A stretch of DNA of 64,000 nucleotides from JBDXHU01 sp039989475 (GCA_039989475.1 JBDXHU010000004.1:62001-126000), one strand, 5' to 3'. Positions 41,782 through 50,378 are shown, numbered from the stretch's first letter. Notes: a model not told the origin generated them from the sequence alone. Made by a program: numbers and translations.

Positions 41782-42614
41782 TAGTGCTGGTAGGCCTGCT
41801 TATCGGCACCATCCTGGGCCTGACCGGCGCCGGCGGTGCCGCCTTTGCCCTGCCGCTACTGGTACTGGTGATCGGCCTGCCGGTACAGCAAGCCATCGGG
41901 CTGTCGCTTGCCACCGTGGCCATGAGTGCCGGTTACGGTGCCCTGCGGCGACTCAATAGCGGCGATATATTCTGGTGGGCCGTGGCCTGCCTGAGCCTGT
42001 TCGGCATGATTGCCGCACCGGCGGGCCAGTATTTATCCACTTATGTACCCGATGTATGGCTACTGGCGGGCTTTACCGTGCTTAGCCTGGGCATCGCCAG
42101 CCAGATGTGGCGCCGCTGCATGGAGCAGGACCGCGAGCTTATTTCCGCATCTACCAGTGTCGGCGCCATGCGCAGCGACGCGGTGGCGGACAGTCCGCTA
42201 TTCCAATTTGACGACGATGGCCATTTCCAGCCCCAGGCCCGTTCGGTCGGCGTACTGGCGCTGTCTGGACTCGGCGTCGGCTACTTGTCGGGCCTGTTCG
42301 GCGTCGGCGGCGGCTTCCTGATTGTGCCGCTGCTGCATTTGCTGATTGGCGTTTCCATGCGCCAGGCGATCGCCTCCTCGCTGTTGATCATCACCCTGAT
42401 CAGCAGCGCCGGCTTCGCTACTCACAACCTGATCGCCCACGACACCGACTGGAACCTGCTGGCACAACTGGGCGGCGGCGCCCTGGTCGGCATGTACCTG
42501 GGAAGTACGCTGGCCGAGCGCCTGAGCCCAGGTCTGCTGCAAAAACTGTTTGCCATCTGCCTGTTGGTGTTGGCCGTATTTACGCTGGGTAAAGTGAGTA
42601 TCTGGGGGATTTAG
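41778..42614 (+). CDS. Sulfite exporter TauE/SafE family protein
   Basis: A 278-residue membrane protein started at GTG 41778, which overlaps the rhodanese stop (GTGA). Two repeat halves each begin with a glycine-rich motif: IGTILGLTGAGGAAFALPLLV near residues 8-28 and VGYLSGLFGVGGGFLIVPLLHLL near residues 170-192. A hydrophilic loop (residues 120-155) separates the halves. TauE/SafE (TSUP) proteins export sulfite, sulfoacetate or other organosulfur anions. Next to a persulfide dioxygenase, which makes sulfite, sulfite export is the natural reading. The dioxygenase gene starts 2 bp after its stop. Confidence 0.88.
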   Translation: MIVLVGLLIGTILGLTGAGGAAFALPLLVLVIGLPVQQAIGLSLATVAMSAGYGALRRLNSGDIFWWAVACLSLFGMIAAPAGQYLSTYVPDVWLLAGFTVLSLGIASQMWRRCMEQDRELISASTSVGAMRSDAVADSPLFQFDDDGHFQPQARSVGVLALSGLGVGYLSGLFGVGGGFLIVPLLHLLIGVSMRQAIASSLLIITLISSAGFATHNLIAHDTDWNLLAQLGGGALVGMYLGSTLAERLSPGLLQKLFAICLLVLAVFTLGKVSIWGI

Positions 42615-42616
42615 CC

Positions 42617-43300
42617 ATGATCTTTGAACAACTGTTTGACGACAGCTCATCAACCTACACCTACTTGTTGGCCAGCGAGGGGCAAGCGGCCCTGATCGAC
42701 CCGGTGCGCGAGCACCTGGATGACTACCTGGCCCGGCTTGAACAACAGGAACTGAGCCTGCGTTACGCTATCGACACCCACACCCACGCCGATCACATTA
42801 CCGCCCTGGGTGAGCTGCGCGACGCCACGGGCTGCGAGACGATCGTGGGCCACCCCAGCCAGATGGCTTGCGCCTCGCGCCAGATCAACGATGGCGACGT
42901 GCTGCACATTGGCGAACTGGCCCTGGCCGCACTCGCCACCCCTGGCCACACCAACGACTCTTACAGTTTCCACCTGGCCCAGGAGCAGATGTTATTTTCT
43001 GGCGACACCCTGCTGATCGGTGGAACCGGGCGCACGGATTTTCAACAGGGGGATGCCATCGCCCAATACCACAGCCTGTTTGATGTGCTGCTGGCACTCC
43101 CGGCGGCTACCCGGGTCTACCCGGGACACGACTATGCCGGCAACAAGGTCAGCAGTATTGGCATGGAGCGCCACAGCAACCCGCGCCTGCAGGTGAGCAG
43201 CGCCGAAGACTATGCGGCGATCATGGCGGAATTGAAGCTGGATAACCCCAAACTGATGGATATCGCCATCCCGGCCAATCTATCCTGCGGCAAGCTATAG
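42617..43300 (+). CDS. ETHE1-like persulfide dioxygenase (MBL fold)
   Basis: A 227-residue MBL-fold enzyme of the ETHE1 type. Ligand residues are H55, H57, D59 and H60 (THTHADH), H111 (TPGHTND), D130 (SGDTLL) and H171 (YPGHDY). The substrate loop GGTGRTDFQQGD matches the conserved G-x-G-R-T-D-F of glutathione-persulfide dioxygenases, which use one iron and O2 to make sulfite and glutathione. The length matches the short bacterial forms. It is the third gene of the rhodanese-TSUP operon, which fits persulfide detoxification or hydrogen sulfide oxidation. It is cytoplasmic. Confidence 0.9.
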   Translation: MIFEQLFDDSSSTYTYLLASEGQAALIDPVREHLDDYLARLEQQELSLRYAIDTHTHADHITALGELRDATGCETIVGHPSQMACASRQINDGDVLHIGELALAALATPGHTNDSYSFHLAQEQMLFSGDTLLIGGTGRTDFQQGDAIAQYHSLFDVLLALPAATRVYPGHDYAGNKVSSIGMERHSNPRLQVSSAEDYAAIMAELKLDNPKLMDIAIPANLSCGKL

Positions 43301-43376
43301 CCTTCGGCAGCCTGAGCGCTTATATTTGTAGAATGAGCGCACGCCCTGTTTCGGTGCAAGGCTCGGAGGCCCTTTA

Positions 43377-44237
43377 ATGCTTTTACGCCAGCTTTTTAAC
43401 CATGCCACTTTCAGCTACACCTATTTGCTGGCGGACCCCATGAGTTCGGAGGCGGTATTTATCGACCCGGTGAAGGGCAAGCTGCGCGACTACGTGCAAC
43501 TGACCAACGAGCTGGGCCTGACCATTACCGCGGCCATCGATACCCACCACCACGACGACTGGATTACCGGCATCACCGCCCTGCGGGACCTGTGGGGTTG
43601 CGACGCCATCTCTGGCGCACCCAATGAAAACCCCGGCGTTAACAGGCAGGTGGAAGACGGCGACACCATCAAAGTTGGCGGCATGCAACTGAGCGTCATC
43701 CACACGCCCGGGCATACCGAAGATTCCTATTGCTACCTGATCGAGCAGCCCGGCAAGAGTGCCGTTTTCACCGGCGACACCCTCCTGGTGCGCACCGTTG
43801 GCTTGAGCAACCAGGGCACCAGCAACCCACGTATGCACTACGACAGCCTCTATAACGTGCTGGCGGAATTACCTGACGACACCATCATCTACCCCGGTCG
43901 CGACTTCAAGGGCTGGCCGCTGAGCACGATCGGCGAAGAGAAATCTTTTAATCCCTATATGCTGACCAAGGGCATCGAATTCTTCCTGGCCTTGAAAGAC
44001 AGGCAGGAGCCGGCCGACATACAGCCGCTGGTGAAAGTCGAGGAAGAAGAAGTCGATGAGGCAATCGAAGAGACGGTTAAGGAAGCCCTGAAAAGCGGCG
44101 AGGTGGGCCCTGACTTCTACCTGCCGGATGATGAATCAAAGACTGAAGCCAAACCCGTTGAGAAGACTGAAGAAAAAACGGATGCCGAACTGCCTGCCGA
44201 ATTGGATGATGCCTCCAAAGTACGCAGCTGGCACTAA
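43377..44237 (+). CDS. Degenerate ETHE1-like MBL protein with acidic C-terminal tail
   Basis: A 286-residue homologue of the preceding dioxygenase. H57, H59 and D61 of the metal motif remain, but the closing H is W62 (THHHDDW). H113 (TPGHTED) and D134 (TGDT) remain, while the late YPGH histidine is R175 (YPGRDF). The GRTDF substrate loop is also lost, replaced by GLSNQGTS. A mononuclear iron site could still form, but the second-site residues and substrate loop are gone. Residues 205-286 are a very acidic, probably disordered tail (E/D/K repeats). GGAGG precedes the ATG. It is the last operon gene; it may be a regulatory or altered-specificity partner. Confidence 0.8.
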   Translation: MLLRQLFNHATFSYTYLLADPMSSEAVFIDPVKGKLRDYVQLTNELGLTITAAIDTHHHDDWITGITALRDLWGCDAISGAPNENPGVNRQVEDGDTIKVGGMQLSVIHTPGHTEDSYCYLIEQPGKSAVFTGDTLLVRTVGLSNQGTSNPRMHYDSLYNVLAELPDDTIIYPGRDFKGWPLSTIGEEKSFNPYMLTKGIEFFLALKDRQEPADIQPLVKVEEEEVDEAIEETVKEALKSGEVGPDFYLPDDESKTEAKPVEKTEEKTDAELPAELDDASKVRSWH

Positions 44238-45703
44238 CTGAACTGGCCCTGGCTGACCCGCACCCGCCGCCCCACAAACTCTTCCTGCAACATCGCCGCG
44301 ATCAGCCCGGGCTCTTCGCTGTAAGCCACCGTGCGCTGGCCCGTTGGTAAATCGCACACCACGACCGCACGCCAGGGCTCGGCCGCCTGGTACAACACGG
44401 TAAAACCGGCAATGGTCGCCTCCCCCGCGTAATCTTCAAGCACTTCGGTCAGGGCTGTGGCTGCTGCCACCTCCGCGCTGAGGTCGGAAAATTGCCAGCC
44501 ATCGGGATTGGCGTCGGTGCAATACAGGGCACAGGCCTGCTTGGTGTTCATACCACTGACCGAAGTCACCAGGCCGCTGGCGCCCGGCTTCTGCTGCAGG
44601 CGCTCGGCCATTTTCGCCGTCGCCTGCAATACGTAGTTATTGAGTGGGCCACCAGCAAATGTCATACCCCCGGTCACGGTCAGCGGACGCGCAGGGGACA
44701 GCCCCAGTTCCTGCAGTTGTACGCGCACCGCCTGTGGGAAACAGGAATACAGTTCCAGTAGTTCTATGTCTTCAATACGCTTGCCGGTCAGCGCCAGCAG
44801 CTTTTCGCCGGCAAGCTTGAAACCCTGGTTGCGGTGTAACTGCACCCTGGCGGCAAGCACCGACATGGCATTGCTCTCAGTGGCGGCCAGCGGAAACACC
44901 CAGTGTTCGCGGGCAATGCCCAGCTCTTCGGCCACGCCCGCCGCGCAGAAAATCAGCCCGGCGGCCTGGTCGACATTCCACTGGCTGTTATGCAGCTTGG
45001 TATAGGGAAAGGCCAGCATAGGGTTTTTCGCCGAGGGCTCGCGGATAGTGTCTGCGTCCACGGTCTTGCGCAGCCAGGCGTCTTCGTTGCCTGCTGCCAC
45101 CGCGGAAAAATCAGCATACATTTGCGCCATCTGCTCGCGATGCGCATCAACGCTCATGCCCTGGGCATGGCGCAGGGCGGAATCCATGATCGCGTAGTAG
45201 CCCACCGGCATGCCCAGGCCCGCCGCCGACTCCACCGGCGACCACAATTCCGCATCCGGGGTGAGCACCAGGTCAGCTTCGACATCAGACTGCGTCGTCT
45301 CCGGGACTTCAACATCGGCGATCTGGCAACGCAGTGCCCGGTATTTGGCCTCAGCGCCGGCGACGAGAATCACAACGGCCTCACCGCGGGCGATACTGTC
45401 GCAGGCCCGGTTAATCAAGGACTGTTGCAGGATACCAATTTCGGCCAGCACTGTGGTTGCCGACGCAGCGCCAATGGCATCGGCAATCAGCCTGGCCGGA
45501 TCACTATAGCCCCAGATACCTTTCGGCACTTCGATACGATCGGCACGCTGCAGTAGCGCGGGACACCCGCTTCTGTCGGCGGCAAGTTCAAGCGCCGCTA
45601 CCATGAGTTCCACCGCTTCACGACCGGCACCAGGCTCCTCCAGCCGCTGCTGTAGGGTGGCGGCGCCTATCAGGACCGGGGTCTGGGGAGGAATTGTGGT
45701 CAT
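44234..45703 (-). CDS. Thiolase-like acetyl-CoA acetyltransferase family protein
   Basis: A 489-residue thiolase-fold protein of the acetyl-CoA acetyltransferase/SCP2-like group. It begins with TPVLIGAATLQQR, and has VVILVAGAEAKYRALR and the YSCFPQAVRVQLQELGL block typical of SCP-type thiolases. Standard catalytic parts appear changed: the usual G-H-P motif reads TFAGGPLNNY, and no CxS nucleophile aligns near residue 90. A DUF-type C-terminal part (residues 410-489) follows. It may act as a thiolase-like protein without normal thiolase activity. It converges with the degenerate ETHE1 gene with a 4-bp overlap. The LLM oxidoreductase lies upstream on the same strand. Confidence 0.8.
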   Translation of the reverse strand: MTTIPPQTPVLIGAATLQQRLEEPGAGREAVELMVAALELAADRSGCPALLQRADRIEVPKGIWGYSDPARLIADAIGAASATTVLAEIGILQQSLINRACDSIARGEAVVILVAGAEAKYRALRCQIADVEVPETTQSDVEADLVLTPDAELWSPVESAAGLGMPVGYYAIMDSALRHAQGMSVDAHREQMAQMYADFSAVAAGNEDAWLRKTVDADTIREPSAKNPMLAFPYTKLHNSQWNVDQAAGLIFCAAGVAEELGIAREHWVFPLAATESNAMSVLAARVQLHRNQGFKLAGEKLLALTGKRIEDIELLELYSCFPQAVRVQLQELGLSPARPLTVTGGMTFAGGPLNNYVLQATAKMAERLQQKPGASGLVTSVSGMNTKQACALYCTDANPDGWQFSDLSAEVAAATALTEVLEDYAGEATIAGFTVLYQAAEPWRAVVVCDLPTGQRTVAYSEEPGLIAAMLQEEFVGRRVRVSQGQFS

Positions 45704-45800
45704 CAGCTATTAGATCACTTGATTAGATCAAATGACTTCATTGGTGGATTTGTAAGTCATTGATATTGAATAGCTTATGGTTTTGCATTCACGGCAATCT

Positions 45801-46658
45801 CTAGAAGAACTCGCCGGCATACCACTGCAATTGTTGGAATTTGCTGTCCAGGTCATGGTCTGGCTCCATCTCATAGACATTGCGGAAGCCAATAATCACG
45901 TCGGTGACGCCGATCGCTTCCAGTTCTGCAATGCCTTCCTGGGTGAAGGCATCCTGACCGGTGGTGAAGATCCGGAAGGGACGATCCGCGGTGCCGAGTT
46001 GTTCCCGGTACTGATTGATCTTGCCGATATATGTGCGCAGCTCATCGAGATTGGCGCCGGCGCACATCCAGCCGTCATTGCGGGCGGCACGCTTGAGCGC
46101 CACCTCGGCGTGACCGCCAATCAGAATCGGGGTGGACTGGCTCGGCACCGGCTTCATCTTGTTGGCCGGCATATGGTGAATCTCACCTTCATAGCCGAAG
46201 TAGTCACCGGTCTCTAGCCCGCGCAGAATGTCGATTTGCTCGTCCAGCCGCAGGCCGCGCTTCTCGAAGGGCGTCTGGGCGACGGCAAAGTCTTCCTCCC
46301 AGGGGCTGATGCCGACACCAAAATCAAAGCGGTTGTTGCTCATCACATTGATGCTCTGCACCTGCTTGGCCACGATAGCGGCCTGGCGAATGGCAAGCTT
46401 GTAGACGAAGGTGGCGAAGCGAATCTTTTCCGTCACCGCCGCCATGGCCGTCACAGCGATCAGCGACTCGATGAAGGGCTCGGTCTCCAGAAAGTGGCGA
46501 CTGCCGTCTGCATTGTAGGGATATTTGGAAGTGGCCTCCTGCGGATAGCAAATGCTGTCGGGCACGCTAATCCCATGGAAACCGGCCTCTTCCGCCGCCC
46601 TGGCCAGGGGCAGGTAATGGCTGGCATCGCACATGCCCACCTGGTAGCTGAACCTCAT
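45801..46658 (-). CDS. LLM class (luciferase-like) F420/flavin-dependent oxidoreductase
   Basis: A 285-residue TIM-barrel protein of the luciferase-like monooxygenase group. It starts MRFSYQVGMCDASHYLPLARAAEEAGFHGISVPDS, and includes KIRFATFVYKLAIRQAAIVAKQVQSINVMSNNRFDFGVGISPWEEDF and TPILIGGHAEVALKRAARNDGWMCAG. Such enzymes use F420 or FMN. The gene lies 97 bp upstream of the thiolase-like gene on the same strand, so the two may share a lipid or ketone pathway. No cofactor genes are in the window, and the true substrate is unknown. Confidence 0.86.
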   Translation of the reverse strand: MRFSYQVGMCDASHYLPLARAAEEAGFHGISVPDSICYPQEATSKYPYNADGSRHFLETEPFIESLIAVTAMAAVTEKIRFATFVYKLAIRQAAIVAKQVQSINVMSNNRFDFGVGISPWEEDFAVAQTPFEKRGLRLDEQIDILRGLETGDYFGYEGEIHHMPANKMKPVPSQSTPILIGGHAEVALKRAARNDGWMCAGANLDELRTYIGKINQYREQLGTADRPFRIFTTGQDAFTQEGIAELEAIGVTDVIIGFRNVYEMEPDHDLDSKFQQLQWYAGEFF

Positions 46659-46775
46659 CGCAATCTCCTGTTCATTGAAATCTCCTGTTCACAGCATCGC
46701 CCTATACTCTAGCCCCACCCCCAGCACTTGTCACAAAATCCCACAACACACCCCCACCAATCACAACTATTCATC

Positions 46776-46870
46776 CACCTCCGACCCCACTCACCTCCGA
46801 CCCCATTCACCTCCGACCCCATTTACCTCCGACCCCATTTACCTCCGACCCCAATGGGGTCGGAGGTAAA
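46776..46870. repeat. Left REP array of the transposase (direct 16-bp units plus hairpin)
   Basis: Five tandem units of (C/T)ACCTCCGACCCCA(C/T)T, 16 bp each, start at 46776, 46792, 46808, 46824 and 46840. The last unit meets an inverted copy and forms a 27-bp perfect-arm palindrome at 46841-46867. It is 26 bp from the transposase stop codon and mirrors the array at 47672-47750. Confidence 0.85.
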
Positions 46871-46896
46871 TGAGAATCATATTTGGCTGATAAGGA

Positions 46897-47577
46897 TCAG
46901 TGGTAGATGCGGGCGGAGCGCTCCTGAATCGCGGTAGCGGGTACTCCCGGGGGCTTCAAGGGTCCAGGTGACGGGTCTACAGCGAGACCGCTACGCGTGG
47001 CGTGGCGGATTTCATCAAAGTTATCGGCACGTCGATTGGCATCAAACAAGCGCTTGTAGGCATCGCAACGATGTTCACTGGAGTTACCCAAGCCATTCCA
47101 GACTGGATGGGGCGTGATCAACTCGTTGCTGGCTCCTAGCGCATTGCAGGCGTAGCTGGACCAGTAATAACCTGCGGCCGCAGAGCTGAGCCCGGCTCGA
47201 ACCGGGTTCATTTCAATGTAGCGGTAGCAGGCCCACAAATACCGGTCTGTGTGGATCGCACAGCTGTAATGGCGGCCCTCCCAAAGCGTACCAGTGCGCT
47301 CGTGAGTGCGATTGAAGGCTTTTACATATCGGTTTCCCACCAGGCACATGACCCGGGAAATGCCCTCGTTGCAGCTCGGCGAAAGTAGCAAATGCACGTG
47401 ATTCGTCATCTGCACATAGGCGTGGCATAGCACGCCGTAGCGCAACATGGCGTCCAGCAAGTAATCCTGATAACGAATGAAATCGCTGGGTTCATAGAAG
47501 ATAGGCGTACCGTTTACGCCACGATGGACTAAATGATAGCTGCACCCCGCAAAGTACAGGCGTTGCTTCCGAGCCAT
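46897..47577 (-). CDS. REP-associated tyrosine transposase (RAYT, Y1 family)
   Basis: A 226-residue single-domain transposase. The ATG at 47577 has a strong AAGGAGG 6-7 bases upstream; a longer reading to 47688 begins inside the repeat array and is rejected. Family blocks are RQRLYFAG-type entry (ARKQRLYFAGCSYHLVHRGVNGTPIFYEPSDF), the HUH-like metal pair in YVQMTNHVHLLLSP (H-x-H), the tyrosine region NRYVKAFNRTHERTGTLWEGRHYSCAIHTDRYLW, and CYRYIEMNPVRAGL. It would nick and move REP hairpins through a single-strand intermediate. It lies exactly between two mirror-image repeat arrays, its presumed substrates. All key residues appear present, so it may be active. Confidence 0.92.
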   Translation of the reverse strand: MARKQRLYFAGCSYHLVHRGVNGTPIFYEPSDFIRYQDYLLDAMLRYGVLCHAYVQMTNHVHLLLSPSCNEGISRVMCLVGNRYVKAFNRTHERTGTLWEGRHYSCAIHTDRYLWACYRYIEMNPVRAGLSSAAAGYYWSSYACNALGASNELITPHPVWNGLGNSSEHRCDAYKRLFDANRRADNFDEIRHATRSGLAVDPSPGPLKPPGVPATAIQERSARIYH

Positions 47578-47671
47578 GGCAACCTCCTTGTCACCAATTA
47601 CTTTTCCCACATTCACTATGGCAGCTATTTCAGATTCAACAATCGCCCTGAGCGCATATGATGAAAAATAG

Positions 47672-47750
47672 CTCACCTCCGACCCCACTGGGGTCGGAGG
47701 TGAATGGGGTCGGAGGTGAATGGGGTCGGAGGTGAATGGGGTCAGACCCC
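47672..47750. repeat. Right REP array of the transposase (hairpin plus inverted units)
   Basis: One CACCTCCGACCCCAC unit meets inverted TGGGGTCGGAGGTGAA units. The first forms a palindrome at 47674-47700; three more 16-bp inverted units follow at 47689, 47705 and 47721. The array ends in TGGGGTCAGACCCC, the same core as at 5310-5332 and 22811-22823. Confidence 0.85.
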
Positions 47751-47766
47751 GGGAGGGGGAGGTGGT

Positions 47767-48531
47767 TTAGCGGTAGCGGACCCAGAGTTCCTTGTCTTGC
47801 TCGGCGATATCGACTTGTACACCGTAGGCGTCGGCCAGCACCGGGTTTTCCAGCACGTTTCGCACCGGGCCTTCGCATTGCAGTCGGCCCTCGTGCAATA
47901 GCACCAGGCGGTCGCAGAAGCGGGCTGCCAGGTTGAGGTCGTGCAGCACGACCAATACGCCGCCGCCGGCGCGGGCGTGATCACGCAATAATTGCATCAC
48001 GTGCAATTGGTGGTAGGGATCCAGCGAGGCCACCGGTTCGTCTGCCAGAATTATCTGCGGTTGGGTGGCAAACACCCGCGCCAACAGCACCCGCGTGCGC
48101 TCTCCCCCCGACAAGGTGGTGACCAGGCGTTCGCGTAAATGCTCGACCTCGGCGTTGGCCATGGCTTGCTCCACCGCGCTGCGATCGTCATCGGCCAGGC
48201 CCTGCCACCAGGCGCGATGGGGAATCCGACCCAGTTCCACCACTTTTTCGACTTGCAGCGGCCAGTGCGCCGGCGCTCCCTGGGCGAGATAAGCCAATTC
48301 CCGGCTGCGCTGCATTTCCGTAACGTCAGCCAGCGGCTGCTCATTCAGTGATACCGATCCCGCATCCGCGGCCAGCAAATTAGCCATGACTTTCAGCAGC
48401 GTGGTCTTGCCGGCGCCATTGGGGCCAATCAAACCCACCACTTCACCGCTGGCCACTGTCAGCGACACTTGCCGCAGCACATCCACCTCGGCAAAACTCA
48501 CCGCGATGTCTTTAGCCCTGAGTACACTCAC
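47767..48531 (-). CDS. ABC transporter ATPase, BtuD/FecE type
   Basis: A 254-residue ATPase started at GTG 48531, which overlaps the permease stop by 4 bp (GTGA). Walker A is GPNGAGKTT, the signature is TLSGGERTRVLLARV, Walker B is QIILADEPVASLD, and the H-loop is VVLHDLNLAARF. It matches the importer ATPases for vitamin B12, heme or siderophores. It would power uptake through the FecCD/BtuC-type permease encoded immediately upstream. It is the last gene of the xseB-to-btu operon and ends 17 bp from the right REP array. The substrate cannot be read from the ATPase. Confidence 0.92.
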   Translation of the reverse strand: MSVLRAKDIAVSFAEVDVLRQVSLTVASGEVVGLIGPNGAGKTTLLKVMANLLAADAGSVSLNEQPLADVTEMQRSRELAYLAQGAPAHWPLQVEKVVELGRIPHRAWWQGLADDDRSAVEQAMANAEVEHLRERLVTTLSGGERTRVLLARVFATQPQIILADEPVASLDPYHQLHVMQLLRDHARAGGGVLVVLHDLNLAARFCDRLVLLHEGRLQCEGPVRNVLENPVLADAYGVQVDIAEQDKELWVRYR

Positions 48532-49526
48532 CAATCTGTACTCCGGGTTTTCACAATCAGGTAGAGGAAGAAGGGACCGCCGATGAGCGCGGTAATCACG
48601 CCCAGCTTTAGCTCTACTCGCCCGGATATCCCCTGCACCAGCATATCCGCCAGCACCAATAGGACAGCACCGCCCAGGGCGGAGGCCCACAACAGCTTGC
48701 GTGGTTCATGCCCAACCAGGGGCCGCAACAGATGCGGCACTACCAGGCCGACAAAGCCAATATTTCCGCTGACCGACACCGCCGCCCCCACCGCGCAGGC
48801 CACCCCGCTCACCACCAGCCAACGCCAGCGCTGCGAATTGAAACCAAGGCTGGCCGCGGTTTCTTCACCGAGGCTAAGCGCGTTGAGATAGCGTCCCGCG
48901 GTCAACACCACCGCGCTGCCCGCCAGCATGAAGGGCGCCGCCGCGGCCACATCGTCGAGACTGCGATTGGCAAAGGAACCCAGCAGCCAATAGACGATTT
49001 CACTCATGGCAAAGGGATTGGAGGCCACATTCAGCACCAGCGAAATCAAGGCACCGACGAAGGCATTCACCGCCATCCCCGCCAGTATTAAACTGAACAA
49101 ACTACTGCGACTACCGGCCAACAGATACACCAGCAGCACCGACAGCGCCGCCCCCAACATGCCCCCCAGCGGCAGGGCGAACCAGGCCAGGCTCGCCAGG
49201 CCCGAGTACAACACCACCACCGCACCGAAGGCGGCACAGGCACTGACCCCGACAATGGCGGGATCGGCCAGTGGATTGCGTAACAATCCCTGCAGCGCCG
49301 CCCCCGACAGACCCAGCACCGCGCCGACCAATATAGCCAACAGTACCCGCGGCAAGCGAATTTCCCACAGCACCGTGGCCTGCCAGGCCTCCGTCGCGGC
49401 GGCAAAGGGATTGAGCCAGACCGTGCCATGCGCCAGTGCCAGCAGACTCACGGCAACCAGCAGCAGTAACAAAGCCAAGGGCAGCCACCAGCTCCTACTC
49501 ACCGACAGCGCCCTCCAACACGGCAA
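48528..49526 (-). CDS. ABC importer permease, BtuC/FecCD family
   Basis: A 332-residue inner-membrane permease with about ten hydrophobic segments. Family marks are RLPRVLLAILVGAVLGLSGAALQGLLRNPLADPAIVGVSACAAFGAV, the SGNIGFVGLVVPHLLRPLVGHEPRKLLWASALGGAVLLVLAD block and the end GVITALIGGPFFLYLIVKTRS. It dimerises with the ATPase encoded next. The start at 49526 overlaps the binding-protein gene by 32 bp; a GTG at 49502 (8 codons in) would reduce the overlap to about 8 bp. B12, heme and ferric siderophores are the usual cargo. Confidence 0.92.
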   Translation of the reverse strand: MPCWRALSVSRSWWLPLALLLLLVAVSLLALAHGTVWLNPFAAATEAWQATVLWEIRLPRVLLAILVGAVLGLSGAALQGLLRNPLADPAIVGVSACAAFGAVVVLYSGLASLAWFALPLGGMLGAALSVLLVYLLAGSRSSLFSLILAGMAVNAFVGALISLVLNVASNPFAMSEIVYWLLGSFANRSLDDVAAAAPFMLAGSAVVLTAGRYLNALSLGEETAASLGFNSQRWRWLVVSGVACAVGAAVSVSGNIGFVGLVVPHLLRPLVGHEPRKLLWASALGGAVLLVLADMLVQGISGRVELKLGVITALIGGPFFLYLIVKTRSTDW

Positions 49527-50352
49527 CCTGGGGGCGCCCCGCGACCAAACGCTGCACCGCCGTCACCACCGTCGGCCCGACACACACCGACAGACTGGCG
49601 GGCAGGTGTAACAGCTGTGCTTCGGCAAACTGTCGGCGCAATACAGGATGACGCATGGCGCGATGGGCGATGGAATCACCGCTGTTAGCCAGGTTATCCA
49701 GCACCAATACATCCGGTTCGGCCCTGACCAGGGTTTCCAGCGACAAGGTACCGTAGCTGGACACCCCCAGCTCCGCCGCCAGGTTGCGATAACCGGCGAG
49801 GTACAGCAGGTCATTCATCAGCGTGTCACGACCCGGGCTGACGCCCTGTGGTCCATACACCGCCGCTAAAGGACGCGAGGCAGAATCCAGGGTCGGGGCT
49901 GCCGCCGCCAGGCCCGCATCTATCTGATCGGCCAGGGCCAGGGCCCGTTCCGGCTCGCCGACCAATTCACCGAACTCAAGAATATGGGCGCGCATACCGG
50001 CCAGGGTCAGCGGCACATCCATTACTGCCACCGGATAACCGAGGCGCCGTAGCAGCGCCACCACCTGCACATCACTGTATTGCCCTGCCAGCACAAGGTC
50101 GGGCTGCTGCGGCACGATTTCTTCGACCAGGCTGTGATTGAGGGTCAACCCGCTGGCGCGCTCGGCCAGGTATGACAAATCCGGGTCGGCGGCCCAGTAG
50201 CTCAGCGACACGATCCGCTCGGGCTCGACCAGTTCCAGCAACAGCAAATCAGTACACAGGTTTAAGGATGCTATGCGCTGCTGGGCCAACAGCGGATTAC
50301 CGGGCAAACACAGCAAAAGCCCCAGCAAAGCTCCGGCCCATGAACCTGCCAT
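49495..50352 (-). CDS. ABC importer substrate-binding protein, BtuF-like
   Basis: A 285-residue periplasmic binding protein with a signal peptide (residues 4-23, ending LLAQ); the ATG at 50352 is the start that opens it. The cobalamin/iron-type fold is shown by RIASLNLCTDLLLLELVEPERIVSLSYWAADPDLSYLAE, LVLAGQYSDVQVVALLRRLGYPVAVMDVP and ALADQIDAGLAAA. It hands cargo to the BtuC-type permease. No cobalamin riboswitch fits in the 26-bp gap to the gene upstream; it is transcribed behind the DsbA-GGDEF gene, which is unusual for a B12 importer. Iron-chelate or heme cargo is possible. Confidence 0.87.
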   Translation of the reverse strand: MAGSWAGALLGLLLCLPGNPLLAQQRIASLNLCTDLLLLELVEPERIVSLSYWAADPDLSYLAERASGLTLNHSLVEEIVPQQPDLVLAGQYSDVQVVALLRRLGYPVAVMDVPLTLAGMRAHILEFGELVGEPERALALADQIDAGLAAAAPTLDSASRPLAAVYGPQGVSPGRDTLMNDLLYLAGYRNLAAELGVSSYGTLSLETLVRAEPDVLVLDNLANSGDSIAHRAMRHPVLRRQFAEAQLLHLPASLSVCVGPTVVTAVQRLVAGRPQVAVLEGAVGE

Positions 50353-50378
50353 CTGCTTGTTGACCCGCTTGCTGATGC

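Noticed and set aside
47578..47688. Longer start for the RAYT transposase
   Set aside because: Its first codons fall in the repeat array, while the ATG at 47577 has a strong ribosome-binding site and begins the family sequence.
46776..47750. Repeat arrays as a CRISPR
   Set aside because: Units are 16 bp, directly abutting, without spacers, and flank a RAYT transposase; no cas genes are present.
50353..50378. Cobalamin riboswitch upstream of the BtuF-like gene
   Set aside because: The gap is only 26 bp and contains no B12-box-like sequence.
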